Below are positions 24,857-33,622 of a stretch of 64,000 nucleotides of DNA, in pieces. Positions within the stretch are counted from its first letter, which is position 1, and the number at the start of each line of letters is the position of its first letter. The notes beneath the pieces are model-generated. The model did not search any database. It was not told the origin of the DNA and was given only the letters and a program-made list of their open reading frames with translations. Location of the stretch: positions 1 through 64,000 of the forward strand of contig NZ_JACHEN010000016.1 of assembly GCF_014205875.1 (NCBI RefSeq), written 5' to 3'. Made by a program: the position numbers and the translations under genes. This DNA comes from Anaerosolibacter carboniphilus (GTDB lineage: Bacteria; Bacillota; Clostridia; Peptostreptococcales; Thermotaleaceae).

Positions 24857-25222
24857 ATGTTAAGTAAACTGAACAAAATGTTAAGAAACAAGAAAGGTTT
24901 TACACTCATTGAACTGATTGTAGTTATTGCAATTTTAGGTATTTTGGCTGCAATTGCGGTGCCAAAATTGGGAGGATTTACCAAGTCGGCTAGAAATAGA
25001 GCTGATGAAGTCACTGCGCATACAATTGAAAATGGTATTAAGATGCATATAGCAAATGGTGGATCTTTTTCCGATGCTTCAAACCATGATGGAAAATTTT
25101 CAAGCGTAACTGGACTAGAGGATATTTTAGGAGATGTAGGTAAACCTCAAACTGGTACAGGCTGGAATATAGATGTTGAGGGCGACGATATCACAGTTAC
25201 AGTCAATAAAAGTTCTAATTAA
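24857..25222 (+). CDS. Major type IV pilin (PilA1)
   Basis: A 121-aa prepilin. Leader ends at Gly14; cleavage before Phe15 gives FTLIELIVVIAILGILAA, the classical class III helix with Glu at mature position 5. The globular part is short (about 80 residues) and ends with a beta segment (DDITVTVNKSS). ATG 24857 is used since AGGGGG (24843-24848) lies eight bases before it; the ATG at 24851 is too close. Its own strong RBS, intergenic spacing and terminator suggest high expression as the main pilus subunit. No disulfide cysteines, as usual in clostridial pilins. Confidence 0.9.
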   Translation: MLSKLNKMLRNKKGFTLIELIVVIAILGILAAIAVPKLGGFTKSARNRADEVTAHTIENGIKMHIANGGSFSDASNHDGKFSSVTGLEDILGDVGKPQTGTGWNIDVEGDDITVTVNKSSN

Positions 25223-25349
25223 TTAGAGATATTCTTGCCCCATTGTGTTTAAGCTAATAATGACCGTTCGTAAAGTCAATAGGGACGTTTCTTTTTGACT
25301 CGCGATTCATAAGTAGATAGATATAACTTTTTATTTCAAAATATAAATG

Positions 25350-25387
25350 AAAATAAGAGTCAATCCATCGGACTGACTCTTATTTTT
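25350..25387 (+). terminator. Terminator after the first pilin gene
   Basis: 17-bp stem AAAATAAGAGTCAATCC / GGACTGACTCTTATTTT with one mismatch, 3-nt loop, followed by TAAA. Confidence 0.85.
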
Positions 25388-25407
25388 AAAACTTACTGAA
25401 AGGCGAC

Positions 25408-26526
25408 GTGAGTATGATTCAAAAGATCAAAGATAAGAAGCTGAACACAGCAGGTTTTACCCTCATTGAGCTGATTATTGTGATCGCAATTTTGGGCATA
25501 TTATCTGCTATTGCTATACCGAGATTCAGTGGTTTTAGCATCTCGGCTAAAAATAGAGTAGATGAAGCAAATGCAAAATTACTGACAAAAGTTGCCCAGG
25601 CAATTAATGCAAATGAAGGAAGTTTTCCTGCTACACTGGATGATTTAAATAAGGTAGGAGATTATTTAAATAAAGAAATAGAAGTACAAAATTCAGACAG
25701 TACGTTTACATACGATAACACAACGGGGATTGTTTCTGTTATCAATTCAAGCAGTGGTGGCATATCCTCAGATGCACTATTAGAAAGCCTTACACTGAGT
25801 ACAGGTACATTATCACCAGCTTTTAGTTCTTCAGTAACAGCATATACGGTAACACTACCATATGGAACAACTACTGCACCAACAGTTAGTGCCACCGGAA
25901 AAGATGGTGCAACGGTAACGAGTATAACACAAGCAGATACTCCAAATGGAACGGCAACTGTGAATGTTAGGTCTGCTGATGGTTCTGAGACGAATTCTTA
26001 TACAGTTACCTTTACTGTCCTGGCACCATCACAACCTAATCCACCTCAAATCGATGACAATGGTATTCACATAACTGTGAGTGGGGCAGAAACAGGGGCA
26101 TTAATAAAACTATACAAAGATGGTAGCGTAATTAAACAACAACAATTAACAGGTAGTGACACATCCCATAAATTTGATCATATAACACAAGATAACCCTG
26201 GTACCTATTTTGCTACTCAGACAGTAAATGGTATAGAGAGTACTCCCTCAAATACAATCACGATTTCAGCATCTCCCTTGATAGCCGAATCAGTGTATGG
26301 CTCTACGAATCAATTTACATTGAGATTTAACAAACCCATTGAAAAGATTCTGACTGAGCCAAGTGGAACAAGTGATAGTACAATCATTGGTAAGGATGTC
26401 AGAATAACAGGTCATAGTAATTTCGCTGAAAATACAGTTTACAGCGTTACTGTTAGGGATAAAGACGGTCTAGTGATGACTGTCAATTTAAAAAGAACAG
26501 GCTCATCAAATTGGTTTATACAATAG
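25408..26526 (+). CDS. Modular pilin with cadherin-like beta-sandwich domain
   Basis: A 372-aa prepilin, three times the normal length. GTG 25408 (or ATG 25414) starts a leader ending at Gly16; FTLIELIIVIAILGILSA follows. The pilin part (to about residue 115) is paralogous to the next pilin (AKLLTKVAQAINANEGSFPA against AKLLTNIAHRINAENGCFPS). Residues about 125-205 match the cadherin-like beta-sandwich repeat (LESLTLSTGTLSPAFSSSVT, then NSYTVTFTV), and the last 165 residues are further beta-rich, Ser/Thr-rich domains without a name. It lies just behind a terminator with its own RBS. Probably a surface-exposed adhesive or stalk pilin (inference). Confidence 0.85.
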   Translation: MSMIQKIKDKKLNTAGFTLIELIIVIAILGILSAIAIPRFSGFSISAKNRVDEANAKLLTKVAQAINANEGSFPATLDDLNKVGDYLNKEIEVQNSDSTFTYDNTTGIVSVINSSSGGISSDALLESLTLSTGTLSPAFSSSVTAYTVTLPYGTTTAPTVSATGKDGATVTSITQADTPNGTATVNVRSADGSETNSYTVTFTVLAPSQPNPPQIDDNGIHITVSGAETGALIKLYKDGSVIKQQQLTGSDTSHKFDHITQDNPGTYFATQTVNGIESTPSNTITISASPLIAESVYGSTNQFTLRFNKPIEKILTEPSGTSDSTIIGKDVRITGHSNFAENTVYSVTVRDKDGLVMTVNLKRTGSSNWFIQ

Positions 26527-26619
26527 AGCTATTCCATAGATTATGAGGGAGATAGAAATACAAAACATGTAGATAGGTATACACAATCATTTCACTTAAT
26601 AACTTATTAGAGTCAAAGA

Positions 26620-26648
26620 GTCAATCTTGCAAAAGATTGGCTTTTTTT
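26620..26648 (+). terminator. Terminator after the modular pilin gene
   Basis: GTCAATCTT / AAGATTGGC with one G-T pair and a GCAA loop, followed by a run of seven T. Confidence 0.85.
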
Positions 26649-26864
26649 CATACTCTAAAATAGATGGAAATAGATAAAAGTTAAAGATAGGTTTTGAGTC
26701 ATAGGCAGGTGTAATTGGCAGACTAGTTAAAAGTCAAAATGACTTACATAATAATTATAATTGGTATAATTACTACGACTTCTGTCTATACATGAAAATA
26801 TAAAATACAAATTCATCGAGATAAATGGATCATTACTTCGCTTTATTTAGAAAGGGGCAAAGAT
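26649..26864. other. Intergenic region before the third pilin gene
   Basis: 216 bp, AT-rich; no gene seen. It presumably carries a promoter for the following pilin gene, but no box fits well. Confidence 0.4.
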
Positions 26865-27269
26865 ATGGGAATGAGATCACGGAAAAGGAAAAGAAGAATA
26901 GACGGTTATACCTTCATTGAATTGATTCTTGTCGTTGCACTGTTGGGTGTATTCAGTGGGATCCTTATACCGAATTTTTTAGACTATAAAATATCTGCAC
27001 AGGATCGAGTAGATGAAGTGAATGCAAAGCTACTTACAAATATAGCCCATAGAATTAATGCAGAAAATGGTTGTTTTCCTTCATGGCCTGAGGCCTTTAC
27101 AAATCTTCAAGCAAATACATTCCCATATTTTGAAAAAGATGTAACCATACAAAATTCTAAAAATAGTTTTTACTATGACTCTTCTAAGGGAACTGTTACG
27201 GTAAAAACATCTAAAGGAGACATTACAAATCCAAACATAGATAAAATCGTTGAGAAGGATTCCTTTTAA
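26865..27269 (+). CDS. Type IV pilin (third major-type pilin)
   Basis: A 134-aa prepilin with a very basic leader (RSRKRKRRIDG), cleavage before Tyr15, and YTFIELILVVALLGVFSG with Glu5. After the helix it is paralogous to the pilin part of the 372-aa modular pilin (QDRVDEVNAKLLTNI; KDVTIQNSKNSFYYDSSKGT against QNSDSTFTYDNTTGI), so the two arose by duplication. RBS AAAGGGG precedes ATG 26865. It stands between two terminators, so it is probably transcribed separately. Confidence 0.85.
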   Translation: MGMRSRKRKRRIDGYTFIELILVVALLGVFSGILIPNFLDYKISAQDRVDEVNAKLLTNIAHRINAENGCFPSWPEAFTNLQANTFPYFEKDVTIQNSKNSFYYDSSKGTVTVKTSKGDITNPNIDKIVEKDSF

Positions 27270-27310
27270 CATAAGCTTGATAAAGGACAAGAGCCGATTT
27301 CAGAAGCGAA

Positions 27311-27331
27311 GCACACGTAGTGTGCCTTTTT
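27311..27331 (+). terminator. Terminator of the third pilin gene
   Basis: GCACAC-GTA-GTGTGC followed by CTTTTTT. Confidence 0.75.
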
Positions 27332-27458
27332 TATGAAGAAAAAGGCAGAATAATTGAAAAAAAACATATTTCCTGCTGTAGGTCGCCATACATCCATGGT
27401 ATAATCTAGATAAGTCTGCTGTGAAATAAAATTTGATTTATTAGGGAGAAAGACTTTT

Positions 27459-27890
27459 ATGAAGTTCAATAATGATAGAGGTTCTACACTTTCTTTTGTG
27501 ATTGTTATCATTGCAGTTCTCACAGTTCTTGGTGGAGCACTGCTTTCTGCCGCTGTGGCAGAAGCAAAGCAGGTTGGTCATGAAGAGAAAAAAATAAAGG
27601 CCTACTATATCGCGCGATCTGGTGCCGACGCAACGGCCCAATACATTATTTCTAACCAATCTAACGAAGATAAGCTAGAAGGCATTATAGGTCATACTGG
27701 CACCGGGAATCTCGCCGGATACACATTTGATGTAGATGTTTCCGATAATCCAGCAGAGGAAACGATAACGATTAAGGCAACTGCATCTGTTGGAGAGATT
27801 AAAAATACCGCCCAATTGATCTTATTTTATGTAAAAAAAGTGGTAAATAATGAGGAAATTATCGAATACAGAAGGGGGCCATGGCAGTAA
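27459..27890 (+). CDS. PilX-like minor pilin-associated protein
   Basis: A 143-aa protein with the N-terminal helix STLSFVIVIIAVLTVLGGAL and the conserved PilX-type stretch KIKAYYIARSGADATAQYII. A prepilin-like site may lie at RGS, but Glu5 is missing, as is common in this group. The remainder is beta-rich. ATG 27459 has AGGGAGAAAG upstream. It begins a run of three minor-pilin genes (PilX-, PilV- and PilW-like) that ends at 30068; these sets form the pilus tip and start assembly (family knowledge). Confidence 0.75.
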   Translation: MKFNNDRGSTLSFVIVIIAVLTVLGGALLSAAVAEAKQVGHEEKKIKAYYIARSGADATAQYIISNQSNEDKLEGIIGHTGTGNLAGYTFDVDVSDNPAEETITIKATASVGEIKNTAQLILFYVKKVVNNEEIIEYRRGPWQ

Positions 27891-27902
27891 TGGGTGAGTT
27901 AG

Positions 27903-28247
27903 ATGAAATCAAAATGGGGCAGTAATGGATTTACTTTAGTGGAGATTATGATTACCTTGGCTATTTTAGGCATATTGGTTGTTTCCTTTACCAGTCTTTT
28001 TGCCAATGGAATGATTCATATATTTACTTTTGGTCAGAAAAGTCAGGCCATCCATGTTGCCCAGACGAAAATGGAAAATACCCTGGCTGGGGAACAAACC
28101 CTGACAGAGGGACAAACCGATTCAACTTCATTAACGATTCATTTCTCTAGCGGCAAAGAGATAACGGTTCAAGGAAAAAAAGTAACTGTGGATGCTCCAT
28201 ATAAGAACGGATCGGTCTCTCTTACATCTTTTATTCCTAATCGATAA
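27903..28247 (+). CDS. Minor pilin, PilV/GspI-like
   Basis: A 114-aa prepilin; cleavage after Gly9 gives FTLVEIMITLAILGILVVSF with Glu5. Short beta-rich tail (TSLTIHFSSGKEITVQGKK). ATG 27903 starts 12 bp after the PilX-like gene, so it belongs to the same operon. Position and size fit a PilV/GspI-type tip subunit. Confidence 0.8.
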   Translation: MKSKWGSNGFTLVEIMITLAILGILVVSFTSLFANGMIHIFTFGQKSQAIHVAQTKMENTLAGEQTLTEGQTDSTSLTIHFSSGKEITVQGKKVTVDAPYKNGSVSLTSFIPNR

Positions 28248-28307
28248 TTCATCATGTAATCTATTGTCTGTCTATTATATATTGAAGCAGATGGAGGGAT
28301 CTAGACC

Positions 28308-30068
28308 ATGTTGGTCCAACGGATAAAGATATTAAAAAGGCTCAGGCACAATGGCGGCTTTACCCTTGTGGAAGTACTGGTTGTATTGGCACTCATGGGT
28401 ATGGTCATGTCTTTAGGCTATTCCCTTAATCTTTTTGGTGTCCGTGTATTTCATCAAGGCACGGCTCAAGCCAATGTACAGGCCAATGTACGGTTGGCAT
28501 CAGACTTTATCACGAAAGAGACGAGAAATGCTACGGAAATGACCATCCTGAATGCTTCAGAATCAATTCCTGAAGCCAACGCAATTGGAGAGGATATATA
28601 CTATATTCTATTAAATGGAAATTCTATCGAATACAGATATAAAGACCACTCGAAACTCCTTGCTGAGTCTATTACAGAATTGGAATTCAAAAAAAGTTCA
28701 TCTAGAACTTTGAATTACATAATTACAGGAAATGATGGCAATCAAAATTATAGTGTAACATCGAATATATTTATTTCAAACTTAAATCTTACAGATTCCT
28801 TCATTGTTGAAGATACTTCGGGTGGACAAGCTGTAGCGCTACGATTTAAGAAAAATTCCATAGAGCTGCCTGATGATCCTGGGGGTGGTAACCCTGGCGG
28901 TGGAGAACCTGGTCCTAGTGATCCGAAACCGGAGGAGAGAGATAGTCCATGGGTTGATCATAATGACAATGGCATTTATGATGGCGGGGACGAAATCTTA
29001 AAAAAGAATGATCTTGATGGATACTACAAGACAACAGGGCGGCTCATCATTCCTTCCAAAACAAAGAAAATAAATGGTGGTGGACGTGAAGTAAAGTATG
29101 AAGCTGATAAGGGCATCTATATCAGTAAAGATGTGGAGATAGAAAATCATTCATATCAAAGCATTATTTTTGAAACAAAAAACGGAAATATTATTCTAGA
29201 GGCAGGCGTTAGTTTAACATCTTCAAAGGATATCCTATTAAATGCTCCAAAAGGAAATATACAAGCAAATGGTGCGTCTATGAAATCAAGCAGCAATGGA
29301 GATATTTCTATATCGGCAGGAGTTGATGTAAGCTTAAATACTGCTATTATCCAATCCTCATCGGACATATTGATTACTGGGGCCGGTAGTATCAGTGGCA
29401 AAAGTGCAACGCTAAAATCAGACAGCTACGGAGGAATCATAATATCTGGAAAAGGCACTGGTGACTTTCGACAAGCACAAATTACTTCCTCCAACAATAT
29501 TAAGATATCTACGCAAGGAAACCTGGATGTAAGCAACGGTATATTAAAATCTGCATCCAATGGGCCCATTATTTTGGCGACAACAGGAACGTTCGATATG
29601 ACATTGGAGAGTACAGTCATCCAGTCGTCTGGACGTGTTGAACTAACAAGTGGAAAATCCCTTTATGCTGCCAATAGTTCCATTGTATCCACATCCAATG
29701 GCGGGACTTATTTGAAAGCTCAAGGAGAGATTTATGCCTCTGACAGTCAGATGCCTGCATCGGGAGCATTAAATATCACCGCAATAACTGGAGATATTAC
29801 TGTCAGATCTGCCGCGATGAAATCCACAGGGTATACTGACATTTGGGTCAAGTCAGGTGGTAATATTCATGTTGAATCGACAGATTTTGATGCTAGTAGA
29901 GATTTGATATTAGAAGCAGGCTCAAAAGACAACACCATATATATTTCAAATGCAAAAATCAAAGATAGCAACTCCACAGCTGAGGCAAGACCCGATGGTG
30001 TTCCCATTGATGGCAAGCCGTATTCGGGCAAAATCTGCAATGGAACTGTTACAATTACAGCACTGTAA
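28308..30068 (+). CDS. Minor pilin fused to a large beta-helix-like adhesin domain
   Basis: A 586-aa prepilin, PilW/GspJ-like in the first 180 residues: cleavage before Phe18, FTLVEVLVVLALMGMVMSLG, then VRLASDFITKETRNATEM. After a Gly/Pro hinge (DDPGGGNPGGGEPGPSDPKP) comes an EF-hand- or dockerin-like calcium loop (DHNDNGIYDGGDE, about residue 215) and then about 330 residues of short strands, with repeated S/A-S-S-x-G-D-I-x-I turns roughly every 22 residues, as in right-handed beta-helix adhesins. ATG 28308 has GGAGGG upstream. It ends the first minor-pilin set. A tip adhesin is the likely role (inference). Confidence 0.8.
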   Translation: MLVQRIKILKRLRHNGGFTLVEVLVVLALMGMVMSLGYSLNLFGVRVFHQGTAQANVQANVRLASDFITKETRNATEMTILNASESIPEANAIGEDIYYILLNGNSIEYRYKDHSKLLAESITELEFKKSSSRTLNYIITGNDGNQNYSVTSNIFISNLNLTDSFIVEDTSGGQAVALRFKKNSIELPDDPGGGNPGGGEPGPSDPKPEERDSPWVDHNDNGIYDGGDEILKKNDLDGYYKTTGRLIIPSKTKKINGGGREVKYEADKGIYISKDVEIENHSYQSIIFETKNGNIILEAGVSLTSSKDILLNAPKGNIQANGASMKSSSNGDISISAGVDVSLNTAIIQSSSDILITGAGSISGKSATLKSDSYGGIIISGKGTGDFRQAQITSSNNIKISTQGNLDVSNGILKSASNGPIILATTGTFDMTLESTVIQSSGRVELTSGKSLYAANSSIVSTSNGGTYLKAQGEIYASDSQMPASGALNITAITGDITVRSAAMKSTGYTDIWVKSGGNIHVESTDFDASRDLILEAGSKDNTIYISNAKIKDSNSTAEARPDGVPIDGKPYSGKICNGTVTITAL

Positions 30069-30080
30069 TATAATAATCCT

Positions 30081-30119
30081 ATACCTGTATTTTTCTTAAT
30101 CAAAAATACAGGTATTTTT
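30081..30119 (+). terminator. Terminator after the first minor-pilin set
   Basis: Perfect 14-bp stem ATACCTGTATTTTT / AAAAATACAGGTAT, 7-nt loop, followed by TTTTA. Confidence 0.85.
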
Positions 30120-30138
30120 ATGAATTATATCAAAAAAA

Positions 30139-30166
30139 GAAGGAAAATTTCCCATTTTGTTGAAAA
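30139..30166 (+). promoter_or_regulatory. Sigma-H promoter with overlapping Spo0A-like box before pilD
   Basis: GAAGGAAAA (30139-30147), 11 bases, then GTTGAAAA (30159-30166) matches the sigma-H consensus at every defined position. TTTGTTGAA (30156-30164) is an 8/9 match to the Spo0A box and overlaps the -10 element, as in the spo0A promoter at 58534. Confidence 0.6.
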
Positions 30167-30213
30167 ATACAATGAATTATTTATTTTCAAATGAGCAAGG
30201 ACGTGATGTATTT

Positions 30214-30966
30214 ATGCTTATAATTGTCGGTCTATTTGGTCTTATCATAGGGTCTTTTTTAAATGTTTGTATCTGGAGAATTCCAAGGGGCGAATCTATT
30301 GCATTTCCTTCATCCCACTGTCCCCAATGTAATACATTCCTAAAACCGGTTGACTTGATACCTGTCGCGAGCTTTATTCTCTTTCGAGGGAAATGTCGAT
30401 ATTGTGGAGAAAAAATATCATTACAGTATCCCATGATAGAGGCGTTAAACGGACTTATCTATGTCTTATTGTATACTCGCTTCGGCTATTCATTGGATTT
30501 TATTCAATATGCTGCGTTGTCAAGTCTTCTCCTTACTATAAGTCTTATTGACATTCAACATCAGATTATACCTGATCATTTGACTTTCATTGGATTGATG
30601 TTGGCTCTAGGATTTGGCATGAGCACCTTTATCGAGGTCGAGGGCACTTTGGGCGCCCATCTGCTTGGTCTTCTCATAGGAGGAGGTTTTCTTTTACTGG
30701 TTGCCTTCGTTACGAATGGTGCCATGGGTGGCGGCGATATCAAACTCATGGGGATGTTAGGTCTTTGGCTTGGGTGGAAATGGACATTGTTGACCATGTT
30801 GCTATCTTTTGTTATTGGAGCATGTGTTTCATTACTATTATTGGTTGCAAAGATCAAGACAAGGAAAGATGCTATTCCTTTTGGCCCATTTATTGCTATT
30901 GCAGCGTTAATGACAGTTTTATACGGAAATGATATAATAAACTATTATGTGACAAATTTCTTATAA
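30214..30966 (+). CDS. pilD: Prepilin peptidase / N-methyltransferase PilD
   Basis: A 250-aa integral membrane aspartic protease (A24 family) that cuts prepilin leaders after Gly and methylates the new N-terminus. It begins MLIIVGLFGLIIGSFLNVCI, followed by a cytosolic loop with two CxxC pairs (CPQC, CRYC) of the methylase domain, then eight membrane segments with the catalytic aspartates in SLIDIQHQIIPD and in GAMGGGDIKLM. ATG 30214 places the membrane segment at the N-terminus as in homologues; AAGGA lies 12 bases upstream. A longer frame from 30157 overlaps the promoter. Confidence 0.9.
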   Translation: MLIIVGLFGLIIGSFLNVCIWRIPRGESIAFPSSHCPQCNTFLKPVDLIPVASFILFRGKCRYCGEKISLQYPMIEALNGLIYVLLYTRFGYSLDFIQYAALSSLLLTISLIDIQHQIIPDHLTFIGLMLALGFGMSTFIEVEGTLGAHLLGLLIGGGFLLLVAFVTNGAMGGGDIKLMGMLGLWLGWKWTLLTMLLSFVIGACVSLLLLVAKIKTRKDAIPFGPFIAIAALMTVLYGNDIINYYVTNFL

Positions 30967-31006
30967 TTTTATAGATCAATGCTATGGTGAATAAGGAGTG
31001 CATGTG

Positions 31007-32062
31007 ATGATGCTACAACAGCGATTAATGTCAATCGATATAGGAACTGATCGGATAAAGATAGTGGTTGGGAAATTTTCAAATAATAGGATATCCATTG
31101 ACCATGCTGTTTCAGTACAGACACCTCCAAATGCTATTCAAGATGGGCAAGTAACGGATATTTCCAAGTTAAAGGATATCATTGGTAGCGTATTGCGTGA
31201 ACACCATATCCAAACAAAAAAAGTAGTCGTTACTTTAGAGAGTACCTCTATTATTACCCGAGAGTTATATTTGCCTGCTGTCAAGCCTAAAGAAGTTTTA
31301 GCCATGTTAGGCTATGAAATACAGCAGTATTTTCCAACGACCTTGGACGAATACGTTATTCAGCACAAGGAATTGGAAATTGTTGAAGAAGGCAATTTAA
31401 AGAAAATACGAATTGCTGTGGCTGCCTTACCGAAGATGATCGTTCAAAATTATCTGGAGCTTATCAAATCCTTAGGATTAAAGCCGATTGCGCTAGATAT
31501 TCACTCTAATGCAATTTCTAAGCTATTTGATGAAAATATCATGATAAACAGTAAAACGATTCAAGAGCATCAAACGATTGCACTCATAGATATAGGTTAT
31601 GCAAACATCAATGTCAATATTATGGACAAGGGTATTCCTCAATTTAATAGACTTTTAACCATAGGTGGGAAAGACATTCCTGATATGTTTAACGCTGATT
31701 TGATGGATATGGTAGAGAAAAAGATGGGTTTATCTCATTTTTCCGATGAGCATGGGCCTTTATCCGACCTTGCGAAAGACTTAACCAAAGCTGCTATTGA
31801 TGGGTGGCTTGAGGAAATTCAGCGTATTTTTAAATACTATACTAGTCGAAATCCAGGAAATAAAGTGGACAAGATATTATTATTTGGAGGATATTCTAAC
31901 CTAGATGGGATTCGTGAGATTATGGAAAACTATTTTAATATTCCTGCTTCAAAGATCGAATCTATAGGGAAATTAAGAATCAACAACAGAATTACAAACT
32001 TTCAATTAGAAAATAACCTAAATGCAATAGGTGCTATTATTCGAAGAAAAGCGAGCGTATGA
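31007..32062 (+). CDS. pilM: Type IV pilus alignment protein PilM
   Basis: A 351-aa actin-like ATPase of the FtsA/PilM family (MSIDIGTDRIKIVVGKFS at the start, IALIDIGYANINVNIMDKG, and LLFGGYSNLDGIREIM at the end for the nucleotide-binding motifs). It sits on the cytoplasmic face and binds the N-terminus of PilN. ATG 31007 is chosen since AAGGAGTG lies six bases upstream; the GTG at 30998 overlaps that RBS. pilN follows after 1 bp. Confidence 0.9.
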   Translation: MMLQQRLMSIDIGTDRIKIVVGKFSNNRISIDHAVSVQTPPNAIQDGQVTDISKLKDIIGSVLREHHIQTKKVVVTLESTSIITRELYLPAVKPKEVLAMLGYEIQQYFPTTLDEYVIQHKELEIVEEGNLKKIRIAVAALPKMIVQNYLELIKSLGLKPIALDIHSNAISKLFDENIMINSKTIQEHQTIALIDIGYANINVNIMDKGIPQFNRLLTIGGKDIPDMFNADLMDMVEKKMGLSHFSDEHGPLSDLAKDLTKAAIDGWLEEIQRIFKYYTSRNPGNKVDKILLFGGYSNLDGIREIMENYFNIPASKIESIGKLRINNRITNFQLENNLNAIGAIIRRKASV

Positions 32063-32063
32063 T

Positions 32064-32627
32064 ATGAGAGATTATAATTTTTTCGAGCCCTATATAACAA
32101 AAAAAAGATCGATAGGTCTAACGAAAGCAAGTGTTACAAAGCTCATCATAGGCATTGCATTTGTTTTAGTCATACTGCCCCTTGTCAATCTTTATCTTAT
32201 TCATAGATTGGAGAACGAAGCAGCCCATGTAAATCAACTGGCTTATTCAACACCAGACTATCAACAGCGCAAGGAAATTGAAGCAAAAGAAAATACAACA
32301 AAACAAAAGCAAATATACTTAGAAAAATTAAAAGATTTGGATAGGAACATGACAAACATGGATATCATAAACGATTTACTGCTTTATGCTATGAATGACG
32401 CTGTTCCAGAGGGTTTGTTTTTTCAATCGATCTCCTTAGATATGGAAAAAGTTCAGATTCAAGGGATTGCTGAGAGTAGAGTTGCTATCGCAGAGTTTCA
32501 ACATAATCTTAAAAAGACACCGAATTTCCAAGAGGTTTTTGTTTCCACTATTTCTTTTGATTCTGGCGTGTATTCTTTTGATATCAGTTTTTTAATTAAG
32601 GATGTGAGCAAACGTGAAACTAACTAA
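32064..32627 (+). CDS. pilN: Type IV pilus alignment protein PilN
   Basis: A 187-aa bitopic membrane protein. The N-terminal segment MRDYNFFEPYITKKRS corresponds to the PilM-binding INLLP-type motif, followed by one transmembrane segment (LIIGIAFVLVILPLVNLYLI), a coiled coil, and a small ferredoxin-like domain (FFQSISLDMEKVQIQGIAES). It pairs with PilO outside the membrane. The start overlaps the pilM stop region and the gene overlaps pilO by 14 bp, indicating translational coupling. Confidence 0.85.
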   Translation: MRDYNFFEPYITKKRSIGLTKASVTKLIIGIAFVLVILPLVNLYLIHRLENEAAHVNQLAYSTPDYQQRKEIEAKENTTKQKQIYLEKLKDLDRNMTNMDIINDLLLYAMNDAVPEGLFFQSISLDMEKVQIQGIAESRVAIAEFQHNLKKTPNFQEVFVSTISFDSGVYSFDISFLIKDVSKRETN

Positions 32628-33525
32628 AAGAGAAAAAACATTGCTAGGTATTCTATTTGGGACTGTTTTTTTCTATGGTTATTTTTATTTTCTGCTTGGT
32701 CCACAAATAGAAAGGATTACATCTCTAAAGAATAATACTGCGACTTATCAATCAGAGATAGAGAAAACAGAATTACTGCAACAGGCTGTTGAGCAAATCG
32801 AAATGGAACATCAGCAGGTAAATAAGGACATTCATAATGTTGCGAAAGACTATTTTCCATCTATACACCAAGAAGATCTAATTCTTTTATTGAATCAGTT
32901 TATTAATAATTCTAAGGTTCATGTTGAAAAAATTGGGTTTTCACCCTTAGCGACTGAAACAATTGGAGACTACGAGCTAAATGTCTCAACGGTTACCTTA
33001 CCTTTTCAAGGAGATTATCCTTCGATCGTAAATCTGTTGAAATCTTTGAGGGAATATGAAAAAAAAATCATTGTGAAAAATCTTAGCATTAGTGATTCGG
33101 ACGATGGTTTATTAACTGGCAGTATCATTATTGATATCTACAGTATTCCAGATAATCCAATATCCTTTATTCCTCTACTCGAAGAAAAAGACCAAAATTA
33201 TGATGTAGAAAATCCCTTTGATCCCTTTGCAGGATATATAAATTTGAAGCTTAATTCTTCAAAGAGTCAAGGCTTAAATTGGAACGAAGAGATAGCTCTG
33301 CCTTTGTTGACTGAAGTAGCAGAGAACGCAGTCCAAGAAAATTTAAATTTTCCTAATCCAGAAGAAATGATGGACTATGAAGTACAAAAAGGTGATACAA
33401 TCTTTAGTATCTGTAAAAAATTATATGGAGATTATTCTAAAAGAAATTTGATCTTAGAATATAATAATATTACGAGCCCCAATGACATTAGAGTCGGACA
33501 AATCTTGATTGTGCCAAAACCATAG
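32614..33525 (+). CDS. pilO: PilO-like pilus protein with C-terminal LysM domain
   Basis: A 303-aa protein. One N-terminal transmembrane segment (LLGILFGTVFFYGYFYFLLG) and a coiled coil are followed by a PilO-type domain (LILLLNQFINNSKVHVEKIG, then FQGDYPSIVNLLKSL). After a linker, residues about 250-303 form a LysM unit (YEVQKGDTIFSICKKLYGDY, then NITSPNDIRVGQILIVPKP), which binds peptidoglycan. GTG 32614 overlaps pilN. In Gram-negative bacteria PilP links PilO to the outer-membrane ring; the LysM tail may replace that link by fixing the complex to the thick wall (inference). Confidence 0.85.
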   Translation: MKLTKREKTLLGILFGTVFFYGYFYFLLGPQIERITSLKNNTATYQSEIEKTELLQQAVEQIEMEHQQVNKDIHNVAKDYFPSIHQEDLILLLNQFINNSKVHVEKIGFSPLATETIGDYELNVSTVTLPFQGDYPSIVNLLKSLREYEKKIIVKNLSISDSDDGLLTGSIIIDIYSIPDNPISFIPLLEEKDQNYDVENPFDPFAGYINLKLNSSKSQGLNWNEEIALPLLTEVAENAVQENLNFPNPEEMMDYEVQKGDTIFSICKKLYGDYSKRNLILEYNNITSPNDIRVGQILIVPKP

Positions 33526-33536
33526 TTTGATCTCTT

Positions 33537-33573
33537 AACAGCCCTTTGTTATAACGCAAATGGGCTGTTTTTA
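33537..33573 (+). terminator. Terminator after pilO
   Basis: AACAGCCC / GGGCTGTT (8 bp, extended by TTG / CAA) followed by TTTAAA. Confidence 0.8.
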
Positions 33574-33622
33574 AATGTTCTATTATTTTTTGCTGCAAAA
33601 ACTATAAAAAGTTCTAAAAGCG

